Origin: Rhodospirillaceae bacterium
GTDB lineage: Bacteria > Pseudomonadota > Alphaproteobacteria > Dongiales > Dongiaceae
Length of the DNA stretch: 64,000 nucleotides
Direction: 5' to 3'
NCBI GenBank assembly: GCA_016712715.1
Contig: JADJQM010000001.1
Span: 1,259,001 to 1,323,000 of the forward strand
Every line of letters begins with the position of its first letter. Position 1 is the stretch's first letter. Of this stretch, positions 63,683 through 64,000 are shown piece after piece. The notes beneath the pieces are model-generated. The model did not search any database and was not told the origin of the DNA. It saw only the letters and a program-made list of their open reading frames with translations. A program made the translations under genes and the position numbers.

Positions 63683-64000
63683 TCAAACCGCCTTCAACGC
63701 GCTCAGCACATCATCAATGAGATCATCCGCATGCTCAAGCCCCACCGACAGGCGGATGAGGCCTTCATCGATGCCCTGCTTCGCCCGTTGCTCGACGGTG
63801 AGGCGCTGATGCGTCGTCGTCGCCGGATGAGTGGCGAGCGACTTTGAATCACCGAGATTGTTGGAGATCAGCACCAGTTCCAGCGCATTCAAGAACTTGA
63901 ACGCCGCGGACTTTCCCCCGGCAAGGCTGAAGGACAGCATCGTGCCGCCGCCGCTCATCTGCTTCATCGCCAGCTCATATTGAGGGAAGCCTTCCAGCGT
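63683..64000 (-). CDS. metZ: O-succinylhomoserine sulfhydrylase, C-terminal part (runs off the window)
   Basis: The last 105 residues of a Cys/Met-metabolism PLP enzyme are present: GGTMLSFSLAGGKSAAF, LVLISNNLGDSKSLATHPA and DEGLIRLSVGLEHADDLIDD. The SNNLGDSKSLATHPATTTHQ stretch is typical of MetZ. The N-terminus and PLP lysine lie beyond base 64000. Confidence 0.85.
   Translation of the reverse strand, partial: TLEGFPQYELAMKQMSGGGTMLSFSLAGGKSAAFKFLNALELVLISNNLGDSKSLATHPATTTHQRLTVEQRAKQGIDEGLIRLSVGLEHADDLIDDVLSALKAV

Overview
The window looks like a high-GC alphaproteobacterial chromosome carrying a lower-GC mobile island at its left end. A MipZ-type division ATPase, an ethylmalonyl-CoA mutase beside BluB, and the general gene repertoire support an alphaproteobacterium. 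A Rhodospirillales relative is possible but not proven by the sequence.

Island, about 1-21190. This part is a layered mosaic. It holds two RelE/HigB-type toxin-antitoxin pairs (1178-1862 and 3543-4367), two chimeric gene remnants, two full-length IS3-family copies and a third partial one. The second TA pair lies inside what looks like a small transposon (3349-5782) with perfect 24-bp terminal inverted repeats and a 6-bp target duplication AGATGA. One IS3 copy is nested in it. Next comes a sensory cassette: a solute-binding protein, a sensor histidine kinase and a receiver-only response regulator, with an IS3 copy between kinase and regulator. MarR and XRE-PAS regulators follow, then a short-chain dehydrogenase-fold protein that closely resembles halohydrin dehalogenases but has Pro where the catalytic Tyr is expected. 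The island closes with a complete Tn7-like core, tnsA-tnsB-tnsC-tniQ (15159-20755). Its tniQ-proximal side ends about 12 bp after the stop codon of a chromosomal FGGY sugar kinase gene. No cas genes or CRISPR arrays were seen.

Sugar or polyol region, 21194-29499. A seven-gene minus-strand operon (dehydrogenase, ABC permease, binding protein, permease, ATPase, BtpA/SgcQ-family protein, FGGY kinase) is divergent from a DeoR-type repressor. The 9-mer TTTCGATCA occurs three times between them. Next come ilvA, an LLM flavin oxidoreductase, a patatin-like protein, an ArsR-methyltransferase fusion, ugd and galU (UDP-glucuronate supply), mipZ, a molybdopterin oxidoreductase and a DMT exporter.

Right half, 42184-64000. 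A duplicated cassette encodes secreted proline-rich proteins and sits downstream of an HpaB-like monooxygenase/RidA/DUF1028 operon controlled by a divergent LysR gene. An APC amino-acid permease is followed by a tandem glycine riboswitch (about 49880-50095) ahead of a glutamine-synthetase-family gene and an aldehyde dehydrogenase. Then come a GlpA-like oxidase, an FAD/NAD oxidoreductase and a glycerol kinase-like gene, a VWA lipoprotein, a retropepsin-like protease, BluB and ethylmalonyl-CoA mutase (B12 ligand synthesis next to a B12 enzyme), a GFA-family protein and the 3' part of metZ.

Many ordinary genes (DeoR, SDR, ugd, ridA, glpA-like, FAD oxidoreductase, ecm, patatin, proline-rich protein) carry small frame-breaking indels. 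In most of them the net effect is one missing base, so read errors are more likely than true gene decay.
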